A stretch of 64,000 nt of DNA from Nocardia camponoti (GCF_014646135.1 NZ_BMMW01000003.1:469025-533024); one strand, 5' to 3'; counted from the first letter of the stretch, positions 32,331-42,552 are shown. Program-made: numbers and translations. Notes: a model not told the origin generated them from the letters alone.

Positions 32331-33695
32331 CAGGTTTTCCCTGCGCAAGCCCTTGCGGTCGTAGAAATACGTGACGCCGAAGCCCAGCACGGCAGCGATG
32401 AGGATGCCAAGCAGGGCCATGCCAACGCCTCGACCGAGGCCCGCGTCGTAATTGGCGTCGAAATACAAGATCGAGCGAATGCCCAAGTAAACCTGGTGCA
32501 TCGGCTCGAACTCGGCCAACCAGGTCAGGTACCGCGGTGTGGCTTCGATCGGCACCGTTCCACCCGACGACGGCAGGCCCAAAATCACGAAAAGCACCAT
32601 GTTGATCAACAGGCCAGGGGTGCCGAAAACGGCGAGCATCGTCAAGCCGGTCCACCCACACGCGATCAGGCACAACGTCGAGAACAGATACAGCGCGAGT
32701 GGGCTCTCGATCGGCATATGCAGCAGTTTCGCCACGACCAAGTAGACCGCGGCGACAACAAGGGACACCACAACCATCACGACCCACTTGAGCGCGAGCG
32801 TGCCGACGCGCGAAATCCGTACCACCGAGTGGTGGACGTAGATCGGGCCGTATTCGGTTGGCACGAAGCCGAGTGCGGCGTCGGTCATCGTGTGCACGAT
32901 CATCGCGCCGATCATGCCCGCGAGCAGCAACAACAGCGCGAAGAAGAACGCGGTGAGGCCCTGCCCGGTGCCGCTGGGCAGCGGGCGAAACTCCACTTGG
33001 ATGATGTCGATCGGGTTGGCGAGCGCGATCCGCGCCGCCCCCGAAACCTGCGGCGACGGGCCGGAAGTGCCCGGCGGCGTCTTCGACAATTCCGAGGTGA
33101 CCTGCTCGGTCAGCTGCACGCCGACTTGCTTGTCGACCTCGGCGAGCGCCTGCTGACCAATGCGCTCGGTGATCGTTGTACCGAACGCGCCAAGGCGCGG
33201 ATTGGTTTGCAACGTGATCACCGGGCGTTCGATTTCGCCAGCGACAACCGACCCCGCCCCCAAAATCCCGAGGCGTTTGGAGAAGTCGCTTGGGATCACG
33301 ATCGCGCCGTAGACCTTGCCATTGCGCAGCAATAGCTCGGATTCGGTGATGCCGACGACCTTGAGATCCACTTTCTCCTTCGGCACACCATCAACCAACG
33401 CCTGGGTGACTTGCGCCCCAAAATCCACGTGTTTGGTCTGATCACCCGAGCCGAGGGTGTCGCCCACGTCGAGGTTCACCAACGCGATCGGGAACCCATG
33501 CAAATTGGCTTCGGGATCGGCAACGTAGTCGAGGTACATCACGCCAAGCAGCGCGGTGAGAATGGTGAGAACTATGGTGGGGCGCAAGATGATTCGCACA
33601 AAGTTGTTGCGAGTCAGCGCCTCGGCGACGGTACGACTCGGGCGCACGGTCTCCTCCGGCGGGACAGGTTCGTTCGCACCCTCGTCAGTGGTCAC
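32313..33695 (-). CDS. DUF3533/YhgE-Pip-like membrane protein
   Basis: This 460-residue protein has one N-terminal membrane helix (about 36-56), an extracytoplasmic domain of about 190 residues with LPSGTGQGL at its end, and five or six C-terminal helices (from about 240). This ABC2-like layout is found in YhgE/Pip and DUF3533 proteins, which are linked to export or membrane remodelling. The GTG start follows TAGCGT by 7 nt (leaderless). Divergent from purF. Confidence 0.75.
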   Translation of the reverse strand: MTTDEGANEPVPPEETVRPSRTVAEALTRNNFVRIILRPTIVLTILTALLGVMYLDYVADPEANLHGFPIALVNLDVGDTLGSGDQTKHVDFGAQVTQALVDGVPKEKVDLKVVGITESELLLRNGKVYGAIVIPSDFSKRLGILGAGSVVAGEIERPVITLQTNPRLGAFGTTITERIGQQALAEVDKQVGVQLTEQVTSELSKTPPGTSGPSPQVSGAARIALANPIDIIQVEFRPLPSGTGQGLTAFFFALLLLLAGMIGAMIVHTMTDAALGFVPTEYGPIYVHHSVVRISRVGTLALKWVVMVVVSLVVAAVYLVVAKLLHMPIESPLALYLFSTLCLIACGWTGLTMLAVFGTPGLLINMVLFVILGLPSSGGTVPIEATPRYLTWLAEFEPMHQVYLGIRSILYFDANYDAGLGRGVGMALLGILIAAVLGFGVTYFYDRKGLRRENLLVVDR

Positions 33696-33796
33696 CCCCG
33701 CGACGCTAACAGCTGTGTCGTCGATTTACGCGCGTGTCGGCGGAGTGTTCGCGACGGCGTAGGTGGCTGGGCGTGCTACCTGTCGGTTACGACCCG

Positions 33797-33802
33797 TAGA
33801 AT
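33797..33802 (+). promoter_or_regulatory. -10 box of purF
   Basis: TAGAAT stands 38 nt before the GTG start, giving a 5' UTR of about 30 nt with a clear ribosome-binding site. The -35 is weak. Confidence 0.5.
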
Positions 33803-33840
33803 GACGGTTGCCCCCAGCCCGCCCGAACAGGGAGCAAACG

Positions 33841-35418
33841 GTGACTAACGCCGAATCGACGGTTCAAGCAACAAGTAACGCCCCCGACGAGCTCGAGCAC
33901 GAACCTCGCGAGGAGTGTGGCGTCTTCGGCGTCTGGGCTCCCGATGAGGACGTAGCCAAGCTCACCTACTACGGCCTGTACGCGTTGCAGCATCGCGGCC
34001 AGGAGGCAGCTGGTATCGCTGTTTCCGACGGGTCACAGATCCTCGTCTTCAAAGACCTGGGTCTGGTTTCGCAAGTCTTCGACGAGCAGACCCTTGGCGC
34101 GATGCCGGGTCATATCGCCGTTGGCCACTGCCGCTATTCCACCACTGGTGGCGTTACCTGGGAGAACGCGCAGCCGATCTTCCGCACCACCTCGGTTGGG
34201 TCGGGCCTCGCGCTCGGCCACAACGGCAACCTTGTCAACACCGCTGAGCTCGCTTCGCGTGCGCGTGAGCTTGGGTTGATTGGCGCTGGGGTTGTCGATG
34301 GTCGTCCGCAGATGACCGGTGCCACGTCCGATTCCGACATCGTCACGGCGCTGCTCGCGCACGCCTCCGCCGATTCGAGCATCGAGCAGGCCGCGATGGA
34401 ACTGCTTCCGCAATTGCGTGGCGCGTTCTGTCTCACGTTCATGGACGAGAACACGCTCTACGCGGCGCGCGACCCGCATGGGGTGCGTCCGCTTGTGCTC
34501 GGTCGCCTTGATCGTGGTTGGGTCGTCGCATCCGAGACCGCCGCGCTCGACATTGTCGGCGCTGCTTTCGTCCGCGAAATCGAGCCGGGCGAACTGCTGG
34601 CGATCGACTCCGACGGTGTCCGTTCGATGCGCTTCGCCAACCCCGAGCCCAAGGGTTGCGTGTTCGAGTACGTGTACTTGGCTCGCCCCGATACGAACAT
34701 TTCGGGCCGTTCGGTGCACTCCACTCGCGTGGAAATCGGCCGCAAGCTCGCGGTTGAGCATCCCGTTGAAGCCGACCTTGTCATTCCCGTTCCGGAGTCG
34801 GGTACGCCCGCCGCGGTCGGGTACGCGCAGGGTTCGGGGATTCCGTACGGCCAGGGTCTGATGAAGAACGCCTACGTTGGGCGCACCTTCATTCAGCCAA
34901 GCCAGACCATCCGTCAGCTGGGAATTCGCCTCAAGCTCAACCCGCTGCGCGAGGTCATTCGCGGTAAGCGCCTTGTTGTTGTCGACGACTCGATCGTGCG
35001 CGGCAATACCCAGCGCGCGCTCATTCGCATGCTGCGCGAAGCGGGCGCGTTGGAAATCCATGTGCGCATCGCGTCGCCGCCGGTGAAGTGGCCGTGCTTC
35101 TACGGCATCGATTTCGCGTCGCGCGCGGAGTTGATCGCCAACGGCGCGGGCACCGATGACAGCTACGCCGACATGGTCGAAAACGTCCGTCGCTCGATCG
35201 GCGCCGACAGCCTCGGCTACATCTCAACCGAGGGCATGATCGCGGCAACCGAGCAGCCGAAGTCGCGTTTGTGCACGGCTTGCTTCACCGGCGACTACCC
35301 GATCGAACTGCCAACTGAGGCGGCGATCGGCAAGAACGTGCTTGAGGGTTTGGCGGCGCAGCCGGGTGCCGCGTTGCTTGGCGAGAACGTGAACGCGGAT
35401 GTGCTGAGTCGTCCGTAG
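33841..35418 (+). CDS. purF: Amidophosphoribosyltransferase PurF
   Basis: This 525-residue enzyme makes phosphoribosylamine from PRPP and glutamine, the committed purine step. The N-terminal nucleophile is Cys26 in EECGVFGVW, exposed after removal of a 25-residue propeptide. The PRPP-binding loop reads VVVDDSIVRGNTQ near 385. GGAG 6 nt upstream fixes the GTG start at 33841. It is the only pur gene of the window on the plus strand and ends at an intrinsic terminator. Confidence 0.96.
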   Translation: MTNAESTVQATSNAPDELEHEPREECGVFGVWAPDEDVAKLTYYGLYALQHRGQEAAGIAVSDGSQILVFKDLGLVSQVFDEQTLGAMPGHIAVGHCRYSTTGGVTWENAQPIFRTTSVGSGLALGHNGNLVNTAELASRARELGLIGAGVVDGRPQMTGATSDSDIVTALLAHASADSSIEQAAMELLPQLRGAFCLTFMDENTLYAARDPHGVRPLVLGRLDRGWVVASETAALDIVGAAFVREIEPGELLAIDSDGVRSMRFANPEPKGCVFEYVYLARPDTNISGRSVHSTRVEIGRKLAVEHPVEADLVIPVPESGTPAAVGYAQGSGIPYGQGLMKNAYVGRTFIQPSQTIRQLGIRLKLNPLREVIRGKRLVVVDDSIVRGNTQRALIRMLREAGALEIHVRIASPPVKWPCFYGIDFASRAELIANGAGTDDSYADMVENVRRSIGADSLGYISTEGMIAATEQPKSRLCTACFTGDYPIELPTEAAIGKNVLEGLAAQPGAALLGENVNADVLSRP

Positions 35419-35433
35419 GTTACTTGCGAAATG

Positions 35434-35468
35434 AAGCGGCCGATCCGGTGAATTCCGTTCGGCCGCTT
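35434..35468 (+). terminator. purF terminator
   Basis: AAGCGGCCGA (35434-35443) pairs with TCGGCCGCTT (35459-35468), followed by TGTTTTT. A textbook intrinsic terminator 15 nt after the stop codon. Confidence 0.9.
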
Positions 35469-35575
35469 TGTTTTTCGGCGGACACACGTGGTCTTGCGCT
35501 GGAGAAGACGGGCTTCGAGGACGGCGCGCTGTATCGGACCGGCCGCTTTCGCGGGGCGCGGCGGTTCCCGGAACC

Positions 35576-37303
35576 TCACTTCAACTCCCGCTCCTCCGCC
35601 GCCGACTCCTCAAGAAACCGCTGCATCCGGACCGCAACCTCCGGCGTGAAATCGGTCGGACGCACGATCGCCGCCCACGCCCCAAGCACCGCGTTCCCAT
35701 AGTTGTGGCCGTGCCCATCCGACACCGTCTGTGCGCGCGGCAAATCCGCTGCGACCTGCCAAAACGTGACGATCGGGTACCAGTCCATCGACGGCAAAAC
35801 GTCGGGGCCGCGCGGTTCGCGCAACCAGTCTGGGCGGCCGAAGAGTAGGTCGGGTGACCACCACACCACCGGGTCGGACGCGTGCTGCAAATACACGATG
35901 TGCGGGCTGGTCCATTTTTCCTTCGCCGGACGGTCCAGTTGCGGCGGTTCCGAGGCGAATCGCACCGCGAAGCCGTCGGCGTAGATCGGCAGAATTTCCT
36001 CGGTACCCGGATCGCGACGCGTCACGAATTCGCCCCACAACCGGTTCGAATTCGGCGGCCCAACCCACAGCACTCCGTCGGTGCGGTTGCGGATATCCGA
36101 GAGTCCCGAAAACGCGCCTTCCGAACCCTGCGAGCCCAGACTTTCGCCGTAAACAAGCAGCTTGGGGCGTGAATCCGCGGGCAACTTCGACCAGCGGTCA
36201 TACACCGCGTCGAACACCGCCCGACCCATCGCCATCGACTTTTCCCGGTCGGAAAGAAACGAAAGCGCGCTCGGCAGATACGAATACTGCGTCGCGACAA
36301 GCGCGGTGTCGCCGTCGAAAAGCAACTCGACCGCTTCGGCACTGGTGGAGTCGACCCAGCCCGTTCCCGTCGTGGTAATCACGACAATCGCTTTCCGCTC
36401 GAAGGCCCGCGTGCGCTCCAACTCAGCGAGCGCAAGCGCCGCCTGCGCGTCGGTTCCGTCCGCTGATTCCAACCCGGTGTAAACGCGAATCGGTTCCTTG
36501 GCGGGCTTCCCCGTGACCTCGCTAATCGCCAACGCGGTCGGCGCGTGCGAAACGAACCAGCGGCCTTCAGATCCGAGCGTGTCCCACTTCGCGAGCGACT
36601 CCGGGCTCCCCGACCGCAACGGCGACTGCGGCTGCACCGCGTTCGGCGACGTGTGACTATTGCGCGCACTGAACGCCGTATTGGCAACGGCGAAAAAGGA
36701 TTTCGCGAGCACACCGTTGAACAGCAACACCGCGAGCACGCAAACAACAACGACGCCAAGGGGTTTCGCCACCGACATCGGAACCCGCCCCCACCGGTTG
36801 AGCCCGGCGCTCACCGACCGAATCAGCCGCGCGAACCCACGCCACGTCCACACAAGCAATCCGACGACAAGCGCCCCAACCAGCGCGGTTCGCATGTAGC
36901 CGGTGTCGGACTCGGGCGGCATCCCCATTAGGTCGGTGATCTGATGCTGCCAGTGCCCGGATTTCACGGCCATAATCAACGCGAAGATCAAACACACCGC
37001 GACGAACACCGCCTTCGCGATGATCACCACACGCCGGGACTCCCGCAGCTCCTGAATACGTTGCGGCCAACCGATTTTCGGCCCGAACCGACGCAACAAC
37101 GCGGCGATCAAACACCCAATCGCGTACCCGATGGTGGCGTTGATCCCCGAAACCAACCCCTGAAAGAACCAGTCGCGCGGCAACAGCGACGGCGTCATCG
37201 ACGCGCCAAAGAACAGCGTCGCGACGAACAACCCGGCGTAATTGGGATGAAAAAACCTCTCCGCCCAGTGGACAGACCGGACGAAGAGGTTTTCCGAGCT
37301 CAC
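35576..37303 (-). CDS. Abhydrolase_9-type membrane alpha/beta hydrolase, paralogue 2
   Basis: This 575-residue paralogue of the protein at 29.5 kb has the same layout: N-terminal membrane helices with TPSLLPRDWFFQGLVSGIN, then a hydrolase domain with YGESLGSQGSE, WVGPPNSNRLW and DGHGHNY. GTG start with GAGGAG 6 nt upstream, 18 nt after purL, so it is probably read from the purL transcript. Substrate unknown. Confidence 0.85.
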   Translation of the reverse strand: MSSENLFVRSVHWAERFFHPNYAGLFVATLFFGASMTPSLLPRDWFFQGLVSGINATIGYAIGCLIAALLRRFGPKIGWPQRIQELRESRRVVIIAKAVFVAVCLIFALIMAVKSGHWQHQITDLMGMPPESDTGYMRTALVGALVVGLLVWTWRGFARLIRSVSAGLNRWGRVPMSVAKPLGVVVVCVLAVLLFNGVLAKSFFAVANTAFSARNSHTSPNAVQPQSPLRSGSPESLAKWDTLGSEGRWFVSHAPTALAISEVTGKPAKEPIRVYTGLESADGTDAQAALALAELERTRAFERKAIVVITTTGTGWVDSTSAEAVELLFDGDTALVATQYSYLPSALSFLSDREKSMAMGRAVFDAVYDRWSKLPADSRPKLLVYGESLGSQGSEGAFSGLSDIRNRTDGVLWVGPPNSNRLWGEFVTRRDPGTEEILPIYADGFAVRFASEPPQLDRPAKEKWTSPHIVYLQHASDPVVWWSPDLLFGRPDWLREPRGPDVLPSMDWYPIVTFWQVAADLPRAQTVSDGHGHNYGNAVLGAWAAIVRPTDFTPEVAVRMQRFLEESAAEERELK

Positions 37304-37321
37304 GTGGGGCTCCTCGCTGAT

Positions 37322-39616
37322 TTAGGCGGTGTGCGCACCAAACAGCTTAGGCAACGTTCCTTCAAATGCCTCGCGCAGTTCGTCGAGCGTCACCGAGAAC
37401 TGGCCCTGCACCTCAACCGAATCCGAGCCCTCATCGACAACGCCGATGCGCGCCCACGGCAGTCCGCGCGCGTCGCACATCTTCGTGAAGCGGGTCTCTT
37501 CCGAACGCGGCACCGCGACAAGCACGCGACCGGCCGACTCCGAGAACAGCGCGACGAACGGGTCGACACCCTCCGGCAGCACAATGCGAACGCCGGTCTC
37601 GCCAGCGAGCGCGCCTTCGATGACCGTCTGTGCGAGGCCACCTTCGGAAAGGTCGTGCGCGGCCGAAATCATGCCGTCGCGCGAACCGCTCGTGAGGACT
37701 TCCGAAAGCAGCTGCTCACGCGCGAAGTCGACCTTCGGCGGCACGCCACCGAGGTGATCGTGGACGACCTGCGACCAGATCGAACCGTCGAGCTCGTCGT
37801 GCGTGTCGCCAAGCAGGATCAGCGACTCGCCCGGCTCAGTGCCGAAACCGGTGGGGATGCGACGGTGTACGTCGTCGATCACGCCGAGCACGCCAACGAC
37901 GGGCGTCGGCAGGATCGCATCCGAACCGGTCTGGTTGTAGAAGCTCACGTTGCCGCCGGTGACCGGAATGCCAAGTGCCGCACAGCCATCCGCGAGACCA
38001 CGCACGGCCTGCTGGAACTGCCACATCACACCAGGATCTTCGGGCGAACCGAAGTTGAGGCAGTTGGTGACGGCCTTCGGGGTTGCCCCGGTGGTCGCGA
38101 CGTTGCGGAACGCCTCGGCGAGCGCGAGCTGAGCGCCGGTGTACGGGTCGAGCTTGGTGTAGCGGCCCGACGCGTCGGTGGCGAGCGCGATGCCGCGACC
38201 CGACTCCTCGTCGATGCGCACGACGCCAGCGTCGGCGTGCTCGGCGAGCACGGTGTTGCCGCGCACGTAGCGGTCGTACTGCTCGGTGATCCACTTGCGG
38301 CTGCACAGCTGCGGGCTCGCGATCATCGTGAGCAGCGTTTCGCGCAGTTCGTCGCCGGTCTTGGGGCGAGCGAGTTCCGCGGTGGTATCGGCGATGAGGG
38401 CGTCCTGGCTGTCCGGGCGCGCGACGGGCCGCTCGTAAACCGGGCCCTCATGGGCGACAGTGCGCGGCGGCACGTCGACAACGGTCTCGCCGTTCCACGA
38501 AATCACCAGGTGGTCACCGTCGGTGACCTCGCCGATCACGGTGGCGGTGACGTCGTGGCGACGGCACACGTCCATGAACGCGTCGACGTTCTCCGGCGTG
38601 ACGACCGCGCACATGCGTTCCTGCGACTCGCTCGACAGGATTTCGGCCGGGGTCATGTTGGCGGCGCGCAGCGGCACCTTGCCGAGGTCGATGTGCATGC
38701 CACCGTCACCGGCAGCGGCCAATTCCGAAGTGGCGCAAGACAACCCGGCACCGCCGAGGTCTTGAATACCGACAACGAGACCGGCCTTGTACAGGTCGAG
38801 ACAGCACTCGATGAGCACCTTCTCGGTGAACGGGTCGCCGACCTGAACCGCGGGCAGCTTCTTGCGACCGGTACCGGTCTCTTCGCCCGAGAACGTGTCC
38901 GAGGCCAGGACCGAAACGCCGCCGATGCCGTCGAGGCCGGTGCGCGCACCGAACAGGATGATCTTGTTGCCCTTGCCCGACGCGAACGCGAGGTGCAGGT
39001 CCTCAACGCGCATCGCGCCAGCGCACAGCGCGTTGACCAGCGGGTTGCCCTGGTAGGAAGCGTCGAAAACGGTCTCGCCGCCAACGTTGGGCAGGCCGAG
39101 CGAGTTGCCGTAACCGCCAACGCCGCGCACGACACCGTCGACAACACGACGGGTGTCGGGGGCATCGGCAGCGCCGAAACGCAGCTGGTCCATGACCGCG
39201 ATCGGCCGCGCGCCCATCGCCATGATGTCGCGCACAATGCCGCCGACGCCGGTTGCCGCGCCCTGGTACGGCTCAACGTAAGACGGGTGGTTGTGGCTTT
39301 CGACCTTGAACGTGACCGCCCAGCCGTCGCCGATATCGACAACGCCAGCGTTCTCGCCAATGCCAGCCAGCATCGACTTCTGCATTTCCGGCGTAGTCGT
39401 CTCGCCGAAGTAGCGCAGGTGCACCTTCGATGACTTGTACGAGCAGTGCTCGCTCCACATCACCGAGTACATGGCCAGTTCAGCGTCGGTGGGGCGACGA
39501 CCGAGGATTTCCTTGATACGGGCGTACTCGTCGTCCTTGAGCCCGAGTTCTTTGTACGGCTGCGGTGCTTCCGGGGTGGCCGTAGCGTTGGCGACGGTGT
39601 CGACCTGCGGTGTCAC
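37322..39616 (-). CDS. purL: FGAM synthase subunit PurL (small type)
   Basis: This 764-residue ATP-dependent subunit converts FGAR to FGAM; it lacks the glutaminase domain and needs PurQ and PurS, both encoded at 44-45 kb. Motifs include SEHCSYKSSK near residue 58, the ESHNHPSYVEPYQGAATGVGG segment (shown in part by KVESHNHPS), and GGNVSFYNQ. GTG start; TAGACT upstream may be its -10. Followed closely by the second Abhydrolase_9 gene. Confidence 0.96.
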   Translation of the reverse strand: MTPQVDTVANATATPEAPQPYKELGLKDDEYARIKEILGRRPTDAELAMYSVMWSEHCSYKSSKVHLRYFGETTTPEMQKSMLAGIGENAGVVDIGDGWAVTFKVESHNHPSYVEPYQGAATGVGGIVRDIMAMGARPIAVMDQLRFGAADAPDTRRVVDGVVRGVGGYGNSLGLPNVGGETVFDASYQGNPLVNALCAGAMRVEDLHLAFASGKGNKIILFGARTGLDGIGGVSVLASDTFSGEETGTGRKKLPAVQVGDPFTEKVLIECCLDLYKAGLVVGIQDLGGAGLSCATSELAAAGDGGMHIDLGKVPLRAANMTPAEILSSESQERMCAVVTPENVDAFMDVCRRHDVTATVIGEVTDGDHLVISWNGETVVDVPPRTVAHEGPVYERPVARPDSQDALIADTTAELARPKTGDELRETLLTMIASPQLCSRKWITEQYDRYVRGNTVLAEHADAGVVRIDEESGRGIALATDASGRYTKLDPYTGAQLALAEAFRNVATTGATPKAVTNCLNFGSPEDPGVMWQFQQAVRGLADGCAALGIPVTGGNVSFYNQTGSDAILPTPVVGVLGVIDDVHRRIPTGFGTEPGESLILLGDTHDELDGSIWSQVVHDHLGGVPPKVDFAREQLLSEVLTSGSRDGMISAAHDLSEGGLAQTVIEGALAGETGVRIVLPEGVDPFVALFSESAGRVLVAVPRSEETRFTKMCDARGLPWARIGVVDEGSDSVEVQGQFSVTLDELREAFEGTLPKLFGAHTA

Positions 39617-39720
39617 GGGAGACCAGGGTCCTTTCGGCCGGTGAGAACTTAAACATGAGTCTAATCGCGGTCAGATAACACTCGTGCCTCGGCTAGGTGC
39701 CGACCCGTTAGTCTGTGGCC

Positions 39721-41010
39721 GTGAACGAAAGTCCGGGGGTATCCGAGCCGGTCAACGTACCGGTTCCCGCACGTGAAACCACGTCCGGACGAAGCGAGGC
39801 ACAGCAGCGTCAGCGGCAAAGCCGACTACTCGCGGCGGCGGTCGCGTTCTTCGTCGTTTCCGCCGCCGTCGCGCTGCTCGCCCACTGGTGGCACGGCTAC
39901 ATCGACCTGCGCGTTTACCGCAACGGTGCCCGCGTCTGGCTCGACGGCGGCGAACTGTACGGGCCGATGCCCGCCGTATACGGGCTCGCGCTGCCGTTCA
40001 CCTATCCCCCGCTCGCCGCCGCGTTCTTCGTTCCGCTCGCGCTGATGCCGGTGTCGATCGCCGAAGTTGTCGTGCTCGCCACCTCGCTCGCGTGCCTCGC
40101 GTTGTGCCTGTTCATCGTCCTTGGCAGGGTGCGCCCCGACCTCGACCGCATCTCAGTGCTCACGGTGATCGTCGCCGGGCTCGGCTTCGCGCAATTCCTT
40201 GAACCCGTTCGACAGACGCTGAACTTCGGGCAGATCAACCTGGTCCTGATGGCCGCGATCACCGCCGACACCCTGCTGCGCCGCACGCCGTGGCCGCGCG
40301 GGATGCTGATCGGAATCGCGGTGTCGATCAAACTCATTCCCGCTGGTTACCTGCTGTATTTCGTGCTCAAGCGCGATTGGAAAGCCACGATCACGCTCAT
40401 CGTTTCCGCGATCGGCGCGGTGACCGTCGGCTTCCTGCTTTTCCCGCGCGATTCCGTCGAGTACTGGTTCCATACCGTCACTGACACCGGGCGCATCGGG
40501 ACGCCGTATTTCGCGGGCAACCAGTCGATTAAGGGCACGCTGTTCCGCCTCGGGCTCGACACGTCGACAGCGACGTACCTCTGGCTCGGCCTGTCGGCGC
40601 TCACCGTCGCGCTCGCCGCGGTGTGGATGGCGCGACTGCTCAGCGCTGGTCGCGACGTGTTGGCGCTGCTGGTAAACGCCGCTGCGGTGCTGTTGATCTC
40701 CCCGGTTTCGTGGTCGCACCACTGGGTGTGGGTCGCGTTGGCGCTGGTCGTCGCGGTCGACCAGTGCAGCCGCCGCCGTTCGCGCGCGTTCACGGCGCTT
40801 GTCGCGGTGGTGACCGCCGTGTTCATGGTCGGCCCGCAGTGGCTCTTCCCGCACTCGGGCGACCGTGAGCTGCAATGGAATTGGTTCGAACAGCTCGTCG
40901 GCAGCACGTACGTGTGGGGCACGTTCGCAGTGATCGTGTACGCGGTGTGCACGTACCACCCGGCGAAGACGGAGCGCCCGGCAGCGGATTCGGTCGCGGC
41001 GGTCGGCTGA
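39721..41010 (+). CDS. GT87 (DUF2029) membrane mannosyltransferase-like protein
   Basis: This protein of about 429 residues has some ten membrane helices and the GT-C motif region YIDLRVYRNGARVWLDG near 60, in which Asp is the likely catalytic base. GT87 enzymes such as PimE use polyprenyl-phosphate-mannose outside the membrane to build phosphoinositide mannosides or arabinan/mannan. Acceptor unknown. TAGTCT (39709-39714) lies 6 nt before the GTG used, so it is probably leaderless; an earlier GTG at 39715 abuts the -10. Confidence 0.82.
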   Translation: MNESPGVSEPVNVPVPARETTSGRSEAQQRQRQSRLLAAAVAFFVVSAAVALLAHWWHGYIDLRVYRNGARVWLDGGELYGPMPAVYGLALPFTYPPLAAAFFVPLALMPVSIAEVVVLATSLACLALCLFIVLGRVRPDLDRISVLTVIVAGLGFAQFLEPVRQTLNFGQINLVLMAAITADTLLRRTPWPRGMLIGIAVSIKLIPAGYLLYFVLKRDWKATITLIVSAIGAVTVGFLLFPRDSVEYWFHTVTDTGRIGTPYFAGNQSIKGTLFRLGLDTSTATYLWLGLSALTVALAAVWMARLLSAGRDVLALLVNAAAVLLISPVSWSHHWVWVALALVVAVDQCSRRRSRAFTALVAVVTAVFMVGPQWLFPHSGDRELQWNWFEQLVGSTYVWGTFAVIVYAVCTYHPAKTERPAADSVAAVG

Positions 41011-41015
41011 TCTTC

Positions 41016-41180
41016 CTCGCGGGTTGACCGACTAAGGCCAGGCAGCAGGCTCGATCGCGACGGTTGCGCGCCGGCCTGATTCAGATCAAGCGGTCGGCAC
41101 GGTCACCGCAGTCGCGCGCGCCGGACCGACTCAGGCCAGGGGGCGCTCTCGGTCGCCGCGCCGGACCGACTGTGGCGCGG
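41016..41180. repeat. Degenerate tandem repeat between convergent genes
   Basis: Four units starting near 41023, 41071, 41121 and 41161 share the core CCGGACCGACTCAGGCCAGG in degenerate form, each preceded by a GCGCG-type stretch. Spacing is 40-50 bp. It fills the gap between the GT87 and M18 stops; no clear single terminator is seen. Confidence 0.55.
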
Positions 41181-41206
41181 CGAAGTCACCGCGAAAACGC
41201 CTGTCG

Positions 41207-42496
41207 TTAAACGGTTTCCGGGGTGAGGAATGCCGCTAGTGCCGACGCGTACATCGGTACGTCCGCCGCGCCCATCAACTCCCTGCACGAGTGCATCGCC
41301 AACTGCGGGGCACCAACGTCGACGGTCGACATGCCCGTCCGCGCCGCCGTCATCGGCCCAATCGTCGACCCGCACGGCAGGTCAGCGCGGTGTACGTAGC
41401 GCTGCAACGGCACACCTGCCTCCGCACACGCCAGTGCGAACGCTCCCGCCCCCGCCGCGTCGGTGGCGTAGCGCAGGTTCTGGTTCACCTTGAGCACCGG
41501 CCCACCGTCGACGACGATGCGGTGCGCGGGTTCATGCCGCTCGGGGTAGTTCGGGTGCGTCGCGTGCGCCATGTCGCCGGACGCGACGATCGAACCCGCA
41601 AGTGCCGCAAGGTAATCCGCGCGACCGCCACCGCGCCCAAGGACGATGCGTTCGAGAATCGCGGGCAGCAGGTCGGATTGCGCGCCGCGATCGGACTGCG
41701 AACCGACTTCTTCGTGGTCGAACATCACGAGCACCGGGGTTGCCGCGCCCGGTGCGGCGACGGCGGCGAGAAACGCCTGCAAACCGGCATAGCAAGTGGC
41801 CTGGTTGTCGAGGCGGGGCGCGCTCACGAGATCACGATCGCGCCCGACCAACGCGCTCGGCGCGAGGTCGTGGGTCATGAGTTCCCAACCGAGCACGTCG
41901 GCGGCGTCAACGCCCGCAGCATCAGCGACAAACCCGAGGAAATCAGCGGGCTCACCACCAATTCCCCAGAGCGCGTTCACATGTCGCTGGGGATCGAGCG
42001 TCACGCCACGACGCTCTTCGGACAGATGAATCGCCAACTGCGGCACGCGGAGGATGGGCTCATCAACGCGAACGAGCACGTCGCGAACGCGCCCACCGTC
42101 GCGGACACTGAGTCGCCCGGAAATCCCGAGTTCCCGGTCGAGCCAGGAGTTCAACCACGCGCCGCCGTAGGGCTCAAGCCCAACCAATTGCCAACCGGCA
42201 GAAGACAAGTCGGGATGCTGTTTCACTCGCAAGTTGGGACTGTCGGTGTGCGCCCCGACCACTCGAAACGGATGCGACGCGGCGGTAGCGGAGTCGGCCC
42301 ACGCGATCAGCGACCCGCCACGCACCACAAAGTGCTTGCCGGAGGTCGAGTCCCACGCGCCGGCTTCCCGCAACGGCGTAAACCCGCGCGCAACCAGCTC
42401 CTCGGCGACCGTCGCACAAACATGAAACGGTGATGGCGAAGCGTCAACGAACTCACAAAGCCCGCGAGCGGAAGCGGCAGTAGCGGAAACGACCAT
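41207..42496 (-). CDS. M18 family aspartyl aminopeptidase (PepC/DapB type)
   Basis: This 429-residue dizinc aminopeptidase removes N-terminal acidic residues from peptides. Metal-site motifs: AHTDSPNLRVK (about 85), DNQATCYAG, and MFDHEEVGSQSDRGAQ (about 280). TAGGAT (42504-42509) lies 7 nt before the ATG at 42496, favouring this leaderless start over one nine codons upstream. Equivalent to Rv0800. Confidence 0.9.
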   Translation of the reverse strand: MVVSATAASARGLCEFVDASPSPFHVCATVAEELVARGFTPLREAGAWDSTSGKHFVVRGGSLIAWADSATAASHPFRVVGAHTDSPNLRVKQHPDLSSAGWQLVGLEPYGGAWLNSWLDRELGISGRLSVRDGGRVRDVLVRVDEPILRVPQLAIHLSEERRGVTLDPQRHVNALWGIGGEPADFLGFVADAAGVDAADVLGWELMTHDLAPSALVGRDRDLVSAPRLDNQATCYAGLQAFLAAVAAPGAATPVLVMFDHEEVGSQSDRGAQSDLLPAILERIVLGRGGGRADYLAALAGSIVASGDMAHATHPNYPERHEPAHRIVVDGGPVLKVNQNLRYATDAAGAGAFALACAEAGVPLQRYVHRADLPCGSTIGPMTAARTGMSTVDVGAPQLAMHSCRELMGAADVPMYASALAAFLTPETV

Positions 42497-42552
42497 GCGG
42501 CCGATCCTAGGCAAACTTGGCAACGCCGCGCGCGGGGCGCGACCCCCATGCG

